In this document: positions 17,160-25,001 of the stretch, in pieces
How positions within the stretch are numbered: the stretch's first letter is position 1
Layout of the letters: each line of letters starts with the position of its first letter
NCBI RefSeq assembly: GCF_009650995.1
Contig: NZ_WHVV01000021.1
Coordinates: 1 to 45,853, forward strand
Reading direction: 5' to 3'
Source of the DNA: Sporosarcina cascadiensis
Lineage (GTDB): Bacteria > Bacillota > Bacilli > Bacillales_A > Planococcaceae
DNA: 45,853 bases
Notes under the pieces: model-generated
Database searches by the model: none
What the model was told of the DNA's origin: nothing
Seen by the model: only the letters and a program-made list of their open reading frames with translations
Made by a program: the position numbers and the translations under genes

Positions 17160-18648
17160 ACGGCCGCTTTATCTTCTTTCGTTCCTCTTTCAGTGATTTG
17201 AATAAGGAGACGACCATCATAATCAAGATGATGGAAAAAGGCAGTGCGGCAATAATGATGACGTTCTGTAAAGCATCCAGACCGCCTACAAATAGTAAAA
17301 TAACCGCAATAGATGATTGAATAACACCCCAAATGATTTTTAAGTTGTTTGGGGGTGTCAGTGATCCGTAAGAAGACTGCATGCCGAGTACAAATGTTGC
17401 AGAATCTGCAGATGTGATGAAAAATGAAATGATCAGCAGAATGGCAATACCGGAAATGAATGACGACCAAGGCAGCCCGCTGAACATTTCAAAAATCGTC
17501 AGTTCTGTAGCAGTGGATGCCAGATCAATGATTCCCGCTCTTTGTGTTTCGATAGCTGTAGTACCAAAAGCCGCAAACCAAACAGCACTCAGCACAGTAG
17601 GCACGACAAGCACACCGATCATGAATTCACGTATTGTCCGTCCTTTTGAGACACGTGCAATAAACATACCCACGAAAGGCGACCAAGCCATCCACCAGGC
17701 CCAATAGAAGAGTGTCCAATCATTCAGCCATACTCGGTTCTCGGGAGTAAGCGGCGCCGTCCGGAAGCTCATCCGGATCAGGTTTTCCAAATAACCGCCA
17801 ATTGAATCGGTAAACATATTGAAAATTAGCAGCGTCGGACCAAGCGCAATGATGAAGAGCAGCAGTGCAAGAGCCAGGACCATATTGGTATTGGACAAAA
17901 TCTTGATGCCTTTGCCAAGACCGCTCCATGCTGAAATCAAGAACAGCACCGTTACGATTGCGATGATGACCAGCTGCGATACGAAACCGACAGGAATGCC
18001 GAATAAATAATGAAGCCCCGCATTAATTTGCACGGCACCAAAGCCGAGCGAAGTGGCGACACCGAATACTGTGGCAAATATGGCGAAACCGTCAATGACT
18101 ATACCAAGGCGCCCGTCTACCCGGTCCCCAAAAGTCGGGCGCAGTGTAACGGATATCAAACCTGTTTGACCTTTTCTAAACTGAAAATAGGCAAGTGTAA
18201 GAGCTGTCATACCGTAGACTGCCCAGGCATGGAAGCCCCAGTGGAAAAATGTTTCCCGCATTGCTTCTTTATAAGCGGCTTTTGTTTCAGGGGCAGCAGT
18301 GGCGGGGTCCACTGCATAGTGCGACAAAGGCTCTGCTGCTCCGTAAAATACCAGCCCGATGCCCATGCCCGCCGAAAAGAGCATAGCCAGCCAAGAAACC
18401 ATAGAGAACTGAGGACGATCATGGTCTTTACCTAAACGAATTCTCCCAATAGGGCTGAAAATCAAAAAGATCGAAATGAAAAACAGCATGGAGACAATCA
18501 GAAGATAATACCACCCAAATGAATCAGCAATAAAGTTCTTGGCTGACGTAGTGACCCCTTCAAATTGTTTTGGCGCTATTACGCCATATCCTACAGCTAA
18601 GGCCACAGCGACGAGCGTAATATAAAATGTAATGGATATCTTTTTCAT
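17158..18648 (-). CDS. opuD: BCCT-family glycine betaine transporter
   Basis: Sodium-coupled osmoprotectant carrier, 496 aa, about twelve membrane segments. Family landmarks are SAGMGIGLVFYGAAEP (the GMGIG sodium-site segment) and the WWMAWSPFVGMFIARVSKG signature helix. The frame is open to 18789, but ATG 18648 has AGGAGGCTTT immediately before. That ATG overlaps the stop codon of an upstream 76-aa ORF (ATGA), so translation may be coupled. The specificity (betaine, choline, other betaines) cannot be told; OpuD/BetL type is the best guess. Confidence 0.9.
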   Translation of the reverse strand: MKKISITFYITLVAVALAVGYGVIAPKQFEGVTTSAKNFIADSFGWYYLLIVSMLFFISIFLIFSPIGRIRLGKDHDRPQFSMVSWLAMLFSAGMGIGLVFYGAAEPLSHYAVDPATAAPETKAAYKEAMRETFFHWGFHAWAVYGMTALTLAYFQFRKGQTGLISVTLRPTFGDRVDGRLGIVIDGFAIFATVFGVATSLGFGAVQINAGLHYLFGIPVGFVSQLVIIAIVTVLFLISAWSGLGKGIKILSNTNMVLALALLLFIIALGPTLLIFNMFTDSIGGYLENLIRMSFRTAPLTPENRVWLNDWTLFYWAWWMAWSPFVGMFIARVSKGRTIREFMIGVLVVPTVLSAVWFAAFGTTAIETQRAGIIDLASTATELTIFEMFSGLPWSSFISGIAILLIISFFITSADSATFVLGMQSSYGSLTPPNNLKIIWGVIQSSIAVILLFVGGLDALQNVIIIAALPFSIILIMMVVSLFKSLKEERKKIKRP

Positions 18649-18875
18649 AAAGCCTCCTGATCTGAACGTATTATTAAAAGATGCCGGGCGAAAAAATAGC
18701 CTGGCACAGTTAGAGTGAATAATTGCGCATATACACGTAATTTTACCCAAAAATGACAGGGTGCAAACATCATAATGGCTAGATAGCAAAAGGAATTTAT
18801 GAAGTGGAACAGACAGAGGCAGGCTGTATAGAGGGCTGCAATAATATCGCTGATGGTCAGTGCTTTGACATTCAT
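18645..18875 (-). CDS. Small membrane ORF coupled to the BCCT gene
   Basis: Candidate 76-aa protein. ATG 18875 is preceded by AAAGGAG with about 8 nt spacing, and its TGA overlaps the BCCT start codon as ATGA. It has two hydrophobic stretches (about residues 8-34 and 43-68) and four cysteines. I recognise no family. It could be a genuine small membrane partner, a leader ORF that couples translation to the transporter, or chance. The ribosome site and exact overlap favour translation; the unusual Cys and His content argues some caution. Confidence 0.4.
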   Translation of the reverse strand: MNVKALTISDIIAALYTACLCLFHFINSFCYLAIMMFAPCHFWVKLRVYAQLFTLTVPGYFFARHLLIIRSDQEAL

Positions 18876-18997
18876 TTGAAAGACTCCTTTAAGAAAATAT
18901 AGCAAAAACTTATGCAGTGCACATGAGTTGGACTGGTCGTTTCTAAAGGAACGGTCTATTTTCATTGTTCACGTAATTATTCTGAGCGTCAGCGTGC

Positions 18998-19003
18998 TAT
19001 ACT
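18998..19003 (+). promoter_or_regulatory. -10 element for the 58-aa gene
   Basis: TATACT with an upstream TG (extended -10, TGCTATACT). It lies 33 bases before the ATG at 19036. The -35 is weak. Confidence 0.5.
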
Positions 19004-19035
19004 AGAGAAACTAACTTGAGAAGGAGAGGATTTTC

Positions 19036-19212
19036 ATGCAATACTCACAGCCTAAAATGCTGCAGCTCGTCAAAGAAAGCCCGGAGCTCAACCGACAGTT
19101 AAAGTCGATCATGAAAGAGCATGAATTGGAGAAGAGTTTTGCTCTGAAAGCTCTGTATCATGCGGAAGTAAAAGACGGAGGGAAATATCAGCGGGATTAT
19201 CAGGAGCTGTGA
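19036..19212 (+). CDS. Hypothetical 58-aa protein
   Basis: Short soluble protein starting MQYSQPKMLQLVKESPEL and ending YQRDYQEL. The ribosome site AGAAGGAGAGG lies about 8 nt before ATG, an extended -10 promoter is upstream, and a bidirectional terminator follows. It appears mostly helical and charged, with no membrane segment or cysteine. No family is recognised. It is transcribed divergently from the BCCT unit. The good signals at both ends make it likely to be a real gene despite its size. Confidence 0.65.
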   Translation: MQYSQPKMLQLVKESPELNRQLKSIMKEHELEKSFALKALYHAEVKDGGKYQRDYQEL

Positions 19213-19266
19213 CGGAGCGGAGATATTCTTGTTAGAGGAAGCGGCAGTATGACAGGAAAAAGTATA

Positions 19267-19308
19267 GAAAAAGAGCAGCCGGACAAATTGTCCAGGCTGC
19301 TCTTTTGC
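19267..19308. terminator. Bidirectional terminator
   Basis: AGAGCAGCC (19272-19280) pairs with GGCTGCTCT (19295-19303), with an A run before and a T run after. It separates the convergent 58-aa gene and the secreted-protein gene. Confidence 0.85.
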
Positions 19309-19314
19309 GTTCTC

Positions 19315-19890
19315 TTATAAACGAATCGTTTTCACTGCGCCTGTGCGTTTCACAAGAATCGTTTTATACTGTGCACGGTTTTGTGCATCTGTGTAGACAG
19401 TCACGCGTGTATTGTAGTTATCGGAGACAACGCGTGCAGTGTAGCTGCTCAAGTCTGTTGACGGTTGGCTTGGTTTCGCAGCTGGTTTGACCGGTTTTGC
19501 CTGAGCAGCCGGCTTTTCTTTAATAACTTGGTTGAACACCATGCCACCGCGTGTGTTGATGATTTTTAATTGCTTAGTTGTTTTATTGAATATCGTTTTA
19601 TACTGCGTGCGCCCCTGTGCGTCGTTCAGCAGCATTTTACGGATAACTTTTTGATCTTCTACTACTCTAAAGTTGAATGCAGATGCGTTTACTTTTGAAG
19701 CGATCGTTGCATATTCAGGAAGTTTCGTAACATCCATCTTCGCTGCTTGATTGTTGTAGCCGCCCTGGTAATGGGAAACAGCAGCCTTGTGGCTAGATGT
19801 ATTGTTCGGGCTTGCCTCTGCGTTAATTCCGTGAAGCGCACCTGTTGTCAGCATTAGCGCACCTAGTGTAGAAATGATTTGTTTTTTCAT
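19315..19890 (-). CDS. Secreted protein with two internal repeats
   Basis: 191 aa with a clear signal peptide (MKKQIISTLGALMLTTG, cleavage likely after INAEA). The mature part holds two copies of a roughly 45-residue module: RVVEDQKVIR ... DAQGRTQYKTIFNKTTKQLKII near residues 75-118, and RVVSDNYNTR ... DAQNRAQYKTILVKRTGAVKTI at the C-terminus. An Ala/Lys/Pro-rich linker (KPAAQAKPVKPAAKPSQP) joins them. ATG 19890 is chosen because CAAAGGAGAG lies before it. No known family is recognised; an extracellular or wall-associated role is likely. Confidence 0.8.
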   Translation of the reverse strand: MKKQIISTLGALMLTTGALHGINAEASPNNTSSHKAAVSHYQGGYNNQAAKMDVTKLPEYATIASKVNASAFNFRVVEDQKVIRKMLLNDAQGRTQYKTIFNKTTKQLKIINTRGGMVFNQVIKEKPAAQAKPVKPAAKPSQPSTDLSSYTARVVSDNYNTRVTVYTDAQNRAQYKTILVKRTGAVKTIRL

Positions 19891-20108
19891 AATGAATCTC
19901 TCCTTTGGGATAAGTAGTGGTTGTTGCATAACTACATATTAAAGGAGCTGATTTACAGGACGCTGTGAGAAAAATGAGAGTTTCATGAGAAGTTGGCTAT
20001 ATGTTTCACATTTCATCATCGTATAGGTTGCCATGCTTCCAATGAAAGTCACCTTCCCTATTTGTTTCCTTCATTAATTCCACATCTAAAACACCATCTC
20101 CTGCTATG

Positions 20109-20135
20109 TAAAAGACCCGCATCCGCGGGCTTTAG
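20109..20135 (-). terminator. Terminator of the 62-aa gene
   Basis: A short GC-rich stem (CCCGC 20116-20120 with GCGGG 20125-20129, extended by flanking A/T pairs) is followed on the minus strand by T residues. Confidence 0.7.
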
Positions 20136-20138
20136 AAA

Positions 20139-20327
20139 TTATGGATTGACAGTGTAGTCGTCGCCTGTCTGCACACGCTTTTTGTCTTTTTGTGAATTTG
20201 CATTATTTTTCTTTGCTTCATCATTTTGCCCGATTACGTCCAGATCATCGGGGCTGAGATCGTAACCGTAGCCGTACTCTTCCCTCATTTTGCGATTATC
20301 CTTTTTCGGTTTGTCTTTATTCGGCAC
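20139..20327 (-). CDS. Small hydrophilic protein, 62 aa
   Basis: Highly charged protein (Lys, Asp, Asn rich) with EEYGYGYDLSPDDLDVIGQ in the middle and no hydrophobic segment. The start is GTG 20327, with GGAGGTG 6 nt before it; the in-frame ATG at 20342 is part of that ribosome site's surroundings. Small acidic/basic proteins of this kind are common in spore-formers, but I do not recognise a family. It is transcribed away from the response regulator, with array 3 between them. Confidence 0.7.
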   Translation of the reverse strand: MPNKDKPKKDNRKMREEYGYGYDLSPDDLDVIGQNDEAKKNNANSQKDKKRVQTGDDYTVNP

Positions 20328-20383
20328 TGTATTCACCTCCATTATAGAAGTGTGGCTCGTTTTCTGCGGATTATGCGGTGGCT

Positions 20384-20530
20384 ATGAGCGGCTGACGGAT
20401 GGTTTTGATCACTCGCGAAGGTTGAATGATCACCTTTGAATGCCGTATGATCACGAGCAGCAGCGCTATGATCATTCAACCGGGGTTTATGAGCGACTGT
20501 GCAGTTTCTATGATCACGCCGCAATGAAAC
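20384..20530. repeat. 21-bp phased intergenic array 3 (TGATCA type)
   Basis: Seven units start at 20384, 20405, 20426, 20447, 20468, 20489 and 20510, exactly 21 bp apart. Cores: ATGAGCG, TTGATCA, ATGATCA, ATGATCA, ATGATCA, ATGAGCG and ATGATCA; the remaining 14 bp vary. It fills the divergent gap between the 62-aa gene and the response-regulator promoter. Its unit length and cores match array 2 about 14 kb away. Confidence 0.88.
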
Positions 20531-20615
20531 CTTAAGAATTTCTTCATACTTATCATGAATCTTTATTCAGAGTTGGATGATAGAATAAAATCATAAGTGA
20601 GACGGGGTGAAGGGA

Positions 20616-21305
20616 ATGGCGGAATTTACAGTACTGGTTGCGGATGACGATAAGGAAATCCGTGAAGGAATTGAGATTTATTTGAAAAATGAAGGCTATG
20701 ATGTGTTGAAGGCGGAGGACGGCAGGGAAGCGCTCGAACTGCTTGCTTCCAATGAAGTGCATTTGCTCATTCTTGATATTATGATGCCGAATATGGATGG
20801 CATTACGGCAACTTTCAAAATTCGGGAATTGCAGAATATCCCGATTATCATGTTGAGTGCAAAAGTCGAGGATTCGGATAAAATCCACGGACTGTCAGTC
20901 GGAGCGGACGACTATGTGACGAAGCCGTTTCATCCGCTCGAGCTGATGGCGCGTGTGAAATCGCAGCTTCGGCGCTATGTGCAGCTCGGGACATATGAAG
21001 GACAGAAAATGATTGAAATCGACGGACTCGTCCTCAATGAAGAGGCGAAGGAGCTGACGGTGAATGGGACACCGGTTCGGCTCACTCCGATTGAGTATAA
21101 GATCACAGAACTGCTGATGAAGCATCCGGGCCGGGTGTTTTCCATCAATGAAATATACGAGCGTGTGTGGAATGAAGAAGCGTATAATGCGGAAAATATC
21201 GTGGCGGTGCATATTCGGAAAATACGGGAGAAAATTGAGGCAGATCCGAAAAATCCAAGGTACGTAAAGGTGGTGTGGGGCGTTGGCTACAAAATCGAGA
21301 AATAA
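20616..21305 (+). CDS. OmpR/PhoB-family response regulator
   Basis: Two-domain regulator of 229 aa. The receiver domain has the acidic pocket DDD at 10-12, phospho-acceptor Asp54 in LLILDIMMP, and Lys in YVTKPFHP. The C-terminal winged helix is of PhoB type (VRLTPIEYKITELLMKHPG, ending WGVGYKIEK). ATG 20616 is chosen with GGGGTGA before it; GTG 20607 is in frame. Its cognate kinase follows after a small overlapping ORF. The signal is unknown. Confidence 0.93.
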   Translation: MAEFTVLVADDDKEIREGIEIYLKNEGYDVLKAEDGREALELLASNEVHLLILDIMMPNMDGITATFKIRELQNIPIIMLSAKVEDSDKIHGLSVGADDYVTKPFHPLELMARVKSQLRRYVQLGTYEGQKMIEIDGLVLNEEAKELTVNGTPVRLTPIEYKITELLMKHPGRVFSINEIYERVWNEEAYNAENIVAVHIRKIREKIEADPKNPRYVKVVWGVGYKIEK

Positions 21306-21462
21306 AAGCGGGCTCGTCTGGTCACTGATCGCTATTGCCTTTGCTGTCGTCAGTCTCCTATATTGTGCGTCGTTTGCGGCCGAATTAGTTGTAAACGGAT
21401 GGGAACGCTTGAGTCTGGCTGTTGATTACTTTGGAAGAATTGTAAAAGGAGATGTCATTTGA
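21283..21462 (+). CDS. Uncalled 59-aa single-span membrane ORF between regulator and kinase
   Basis: A TTG start at 21283 lies inside the 3' end of the response-regulator gene, in another frame, with AAAGGTGG and GTGGGG just upstream. The protein has a basic N-terminus (ATKSRNKSG), one hydrophobic helix (LVWSLIAIAFAVVSLLYCA) and a short amphipathic tail. Its TGA overlaps the kinase ATG by one base (TGATG). The overlaps on both sides imply translational coupling within the two-component operon. No family is recognised. The layout resembles small membrane modulators of sensor kinases. Confidence 0.6.
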   Translation: MATKSRNKSGLVWSLIAIAFAVVSLLYCASFAAELVVNGWERLSLAVDYFGRIVKGDVI

Positions 21463-23672
21463 TGAGAAAGCAGCTGAAGTTCGCATTATGGCCAGCTTTA
21501 GTCGTCATTGCCCTGGTCGGTGTATTGTCGATTTTTTATACCGGACCAAAATATACAGGCAAGACCTGGTTTGAAACTGAGGATTTCAACTGGCAGTTAG
21601 AATCCATTTATGAAGATGTAAGCGTCAACGTATTGAATCGGATTGATCCGGAAGAAGCGAAGGAGAAACTGATCGTCACACAGCAAGAAATCGATGACTA
21701 TCGCTTCCAATACGGTACACTGGCTGAACAGCTCGATAATATCGAGAGGCAATATCGTACGAGAATAGCGGAAGCGAAGGAAAATAAAAATGAAACCTTG
21801 CTGCTGGCTCTTGTCAAAGAACGTGACAATAAGCTGGAGGATATACAGGAAAACTTCAATAATGATGAATATGTGGAACGGAAAATCAGGAAGGAAAAAG
21901 AACGGCAGCTAACCGGCTACTTGGAACTGCAGAAAGAAAACTATTCAAGAGGGTTTGCGGTCGCCTATGATTTCGTGGATACGGAAACTGGCGAACGCTT
22001 CACGAAAGGGGATGTCTCCGATCCGGCAGCGTTCAAGAAAGTATATAATGAAGTAAACGGCTATTTCCGTGCGGATTCTCTGCCAGATGGCGCCAACTAT
22101 AACACTCAGACAATGGAGTATGCTTCAGATGACCACATAGTATTGAGTGAAGAAAATCTGCAGCAAGTGAAAAATCCCGTGCGTAAATTGTCCGGAACGC
22201 TTATCATTTCAAAAGCTGCATTGGCTGGGGGAGAACTACAGCAGAGAGTACATGACTTTAATTTACAAAAAATCTTGTTATATAGTTTTTGGATCCTCAC
22301 CGTACTGGCAATCATCGCCCTGCTGACAGTGGTGAAATTTAAAAAGGACTGGGTGATCGGAACCAAGGAAGCGGTAAAGTATAGTCGTTTGAAAATAGAC
22401 TTGCGGATTGTGCTGCTCTTATTGTCTGCCGCCATTTTATTTGTCTATCTGCAATCTGTTGCATTTAACCTGCCTCACGAATTATATCCTTATTCACTAG
22501 GACGGTATGCATCAAACATTATGATCTTCACAATCTTCGGCTATCTGCCTGCCGGGTTTACCGCATTTCAGTTCGTCTCGTTGACGGAAACGCTGAAACA
22601 GTCACGCGATGTGGAAGCTCTGATGAAAGACAGTTACGCAGCCGGACTTTTGCGGAATGTTAACGAATTATTCAGCAACCGGACAATTGGCGTGCAGCTA
22701 TTTTCATTGTTAATCATCTTTTTCTTGGCGGGTATTGGCTTCGTGGGAATGTTTTTTGCTCCGGAACTGGCTGTTATTTACGCTTTCTGTGTAGTATTTG
22801 TTGCATTGCCTGCATTATTCTTATTTGTTCGGAGAGGAGCATACTTAAATCGTATCTTATCCGCGACGGATGCCATGGCGGCGGGTCATTTGACGCAGGA
22901 GATTCCGGTCAAAGGCAAGTCGCCGCTGGCAAAACATGCACGGAACCTGAACAATCTGCGTGATGGCGTGCGCATCTCGACGAATGAACAGGCGAAAAGT
23001 GAACGGTTGAAAACGGAGCTGATCACGAATGTCAGCCATGATTTGCGGACGCCGCTCACTTCAATCATTACGTATACGGATTTATTGAAAGATGAAACGC
23101 TGTCTGCAGAAGAGCGTGCGAAGTATGTTGCCGTGCTCGATCAGAAATCACAGCGTCTGAAAACGCTAATTGAAGATTTATTCGAAGTATCGAAAATGGC
23201 GAGCGGCAATTTGGAGCTGGTGAAGCAGCATGTGGACTTGAATCAGCTGATGCAGCAGGCATTTGCCGAACATGCGGAGGACTTTTCTGATGCAAACCTG
23301 GACGTGCGGATTTCATTGCCGGAAGTACCGGTGTATGCACTCGTTGACGGACAAAAATTATGGAGAGTGCTGGATAATTTGCTGATCAATGCATTGAAGT
23401 ATTCTTTGCCTGGTACCCGTGTCTATGTCAGTCTTCAAAAAACAGCAAATCAGGCAAGGTTCACCATGAAAAATATTGCGAAATATGAAATCGGCGGCAA
23501 TACTGATGAATTATTCGAAAGGTTTAAACGCGGCGATGAATCAAGACAGACGGAAGGATCAGGCCTCGGCCTTGCCATTGCGCAGTCGATTGTTGAATTG
23601 CACGGCGGCAGGATGGATGTGGAAGTCGACGGTGATTTATTCAAAGTGACCATTGATATAGCAGTTGGGTAA
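21462..23672 (+). CDS. Large membrane sensor histidine kinase
   Basis: Class I kinase of 736 aa. An N-terminal helix is followed by a long extracytoplasmic region (about 30-265) with a charged coiled-coil-like section (residues 75-160). About seven further membrane helices (270-470) and a HAMP-like linker lead to the HisKA domain with phospho-acceptor His526 in VSHDLRTPL. The ATPase domain has the N box NLLINALKYS and GSGLGLAIAQ. ATG 21462 overlaps the upstream small ORF; TTG 21459 is an alternative given AAAGGAG at 21445-21451. The architecture suggests sensing of an envelope signal. Confidence 0.92.
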   Translation: MRKQLKFALWPALVVIALVGVLSIFYTGPKYTGKTWFETEDFNWQLESIYEDVSVNVLNRIDPEEAKEKLIVTQQEIDDYRFQYGTLAEQLDNIERQYRTRIAEAKENKNETLLLALVKERDNKLEDIQENFNNDEYVERKIRKEKERQLTGYLELQKENYSRGFAVAYDFVDTETGERFTKGDVSDPAAFKKVYNEVNGYFRADSLPDGANYNTQTMEYASDDHIVLSEENLQQVKNPVRKLSGTLIISKAALAGGELQQRVHDFNLQKILLYSFWILTVLAIIALLTVVKFKKDWVIGTKEAVKYSRLKIDLRIVLLLLSAAILFVYLQSVAFNLPHELYPYSLGRYASNIMIFTIFGYLPAGFTAFQFVSLTETLKQSRDVEALMKDSYAAGLLRNVNELFSNRTIGVQLFSLLIIFFLAGIGFVGMFFAPELAVIYAFCVVFVALPALFLFVRRGAYLNRILSATDAMAAGHLTQEIPVKGKSPLAKHARNLNNLRDGVRISTNEQAKSERLKTELITNVSHDLRTPLTSIITYTDLLKDETLSAEERAKYVAVLDQKSQRLKTLIEDLFEVSKMASGNLELVKQHVDLNQLMQQAFAEHAEDFSDANLDVRISLPEVPVYALVDGQKLWRVLDNLLINALKYSLPGTRVYVSLQKTANQARFTMKNIAKYEIGGNTDELFERFKRGDESRQTEGSGLGLAIAQSIVELHGGRMDVEVDGDLFKVTIDIAVG

Positions 23673-23823
23673 ATGGATTCAGGGGAATACGGGAGGAAAC
23701 TCCTGTCTTTCTCTGAATTTTTAAATTAAAGAAGGAAGCAGTTTGTGCGGCGGCGAATTGGGGTATGTATAAGGAGTGGAGTTTCTTCAAAATGATGACA
23801 TCTTTAGAAGGAGGAATGTTACG

Positions 23824-24174
23824 ATGACAATTATTGACGGTAAATACCCAAACAAAAAAGATCTGGAACCTAAAGTCAAAGACATGTCAGATAAAAATAA
23901 AAGAGTTATAGATCCGGATGCACTTCCATTGGCTGATCCCGCTGATTCGGATTCAACGGCTGTATTCAGGGAAAATGCGCAGGGTGAGACAGGCGAGCAT
24001 AAGCCTTCTGCATACAGCCAGAATAAATCACCAAGCCAAAATTATCATGACCTGAAACCAGGAGAGCAATTCCCGTTCGGTGATCAGGAAGAGTATAACC
24101 GGAAGTTTAACCAAGAAGCACACGGACAATGGAATGAACATAAGAAAATTGAGAAGCCGACAGACTTATCCTAA
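23824..24174 (+). CDS. Hypothetical hydrophilic protein, 116 aa
   Basis: Soluble, strongly polar protein beginning MTIIDGKYPNKKDLEPKVKD and ending KKIEKPTDLS, with no membrane segment, no cysteine and low complexity in the middle. ATG 23824 has AGAAGGAGG well placed; the open frame upstream to 23776 lacks a site. I recognise no domain. It sits between the two-component operon and dinB with its own leader of about 150 bases. Confidence 0.7.
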   Translation: MTIIDGKYPNKKDLEPKVKDMSDKNKRVIDPDALPLADPADSDSTAVFRENAQGETGEHKPSAYSQNKSPSQNYHDLKPGEQFPFGDQEEYNRKFNQEAHGQWNEHKKIEKPTDLS

Positions 24175-24234
24175 TGACCAGCCCGCTGATCTGCGCGGCT
24201 GTTTTTAGATAGAGAATATAAGGGGCGGGATGAA

Positions 24235-24696
24235 ATGGGAACAGTTCAACAGTTATATCTGGCAAGGGGCTACACATTAAACTTGCTGAAGAAAGCGGAT
24301 GAAGACGCGTGGGACAGACAGCCGGAAGGATTTTCCAATACGATTCGCTGGAATGCCGGACATATATATAATCTGGCCGATTATTTATTAAGTCAGGCTT
24401 TGGAGAGTTATGAAGTACAGCATCGTGAATGGGCGGGCTATTTCAAAGCAGGCACGAGCCCATCAGACTGGCTCGAGCTTCCTCCGTCGGAAGAAGAGCT
24501 GTTTGCGGCAATGAAAGACCAGGGCAAATTCATTTCAGAGCTGACAGATGAGCAATTGGGGCGGGCACCGGATACGCCTATTGAAATCGGCAAATTTATT
24601 ACATTGTATACAGTAGACGAGGTATTAAGTTTTCTTGCGTGGCACGAAGGGATTCATGCCGGACTGATTGACGGGTTGGCCAGAGTAAATAGATAA
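24235..24696 (+). CDS. DinB/YfiT-family protein
   Basis: Four-helix-bundle metalloprotein of 153 aa. The three metal-binding histidines are visible: H43 (WNAGHIYNL), H137 and H141 (WHEGIHAGL). Members are thiol-dependent transferases or damage-inducible proteins; the precise reaction is not predictable. ATG 24235 is preceded by GGGGCGGG. A strong terminator follows, then array 4. Confidence 0.9.
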   Translation: MGTVQQLYLARGYTLNLLKKADEDAWDRQPEGFSNTIRWNAGHIYNLADYLLSQALESYEVQHREWAGYFKAGTSPSDWLELPPSEEELFAAMKDQGKFISELTDEQLGRAPDTPIEIGKFITLYTVDEVLSFLAWHEGIHAGLIDGLARVNR

Positions 24697-24703
24697 ATGC
24701 AGG

Positions 24704-24731
24704 CAGTCAGATAATATCTGGCTGTTTTTTT
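24704..24731 (+). terminator. dinB terminator
   Basis: CAGTCAGAT (24704-24712) pairs, with one G-T, with ATCTGGCTG (24716-24724), followed by eight T. The first unit of array 4 begins at its end. Confidence 0.85.
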
Positions 24732-24897
24732 GCGCGCACATTTCTGGCTGCCGCACCAAAATAGGCGATGACCGAGCGAAAAACAACTTCCACCGCGCCA
24801 AAAACATGTGATAGAGAGCGAAAGTCAGCCTGAAGCGCGCCAAACCGGAACGAGACCGAGCGAAACCCGTTCATAACCGCACCAAACCAAGCCCTAC
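24730..24897. repeat. 21-bp phased intergenic array 4 (CCGCRCCAAA/CCGAGCGAAA type)
   Basis: Eight units start at 24730, 24751, 24772, 24793, 24814, 24835, 24856 and 24877, exactly 21 bp apart. After a weak first unit (TTGCGCGCAC) the cores alternate strictly: CCGCACCAAA, CCGAGCGAAA, CCGCGCCAAA, GAGAGCGAAA, GCGCGCCAAA, CCGAGCGAAA, CCGCACCAAA. The other 11 bp vary. It lies between the dinB terminator and the lia promoter region. Confidence 0.9.
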
Positions 24898-24917
24898 ATA
24901 CTTCTCAGCCTTAAGTC

Positions 24918-24972
24918 TGAGACGGAAATCCGCTATGCGACCGTCGGAGAAATCCGAAATTCATTATAAACT
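24918..24972 (+). promoter_or_regulatory. lia operon promoter region with candidate LiaR sites
   Basis: A TATAAA -10 lies at 24965-24970 and has no good -35, as expected of an activator-dependent promoter. Upstream are the palindrome CGGAAATCCG (24923-24932), the related CGGAGAAATCCG (24945-24956), and GACGG/CCGTC arms (24921-24925 and 24941-24945). These are candidate sites for the operon's own regulator LiaR. Assignment is by position only. Confidence 0.5.
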
Positions 24973-25001
24973 AAGGTTACAAATGAAGGGAGGACATACA
25001 C

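Noticed and set aside
20342..20524. A 60-codon minus-strand frame with DH-containing heptads across array 3
   Set aside because: It is a different frame and residue pattern from array 2, has no start signals, and is explained by the 21-bp period.
24730..24897. A CRISPR array
   Set aside because: The conserved core is only 7-10 bp, the period is 21 bp, fillers are 11-14 bp, and no cas genes are in the window.
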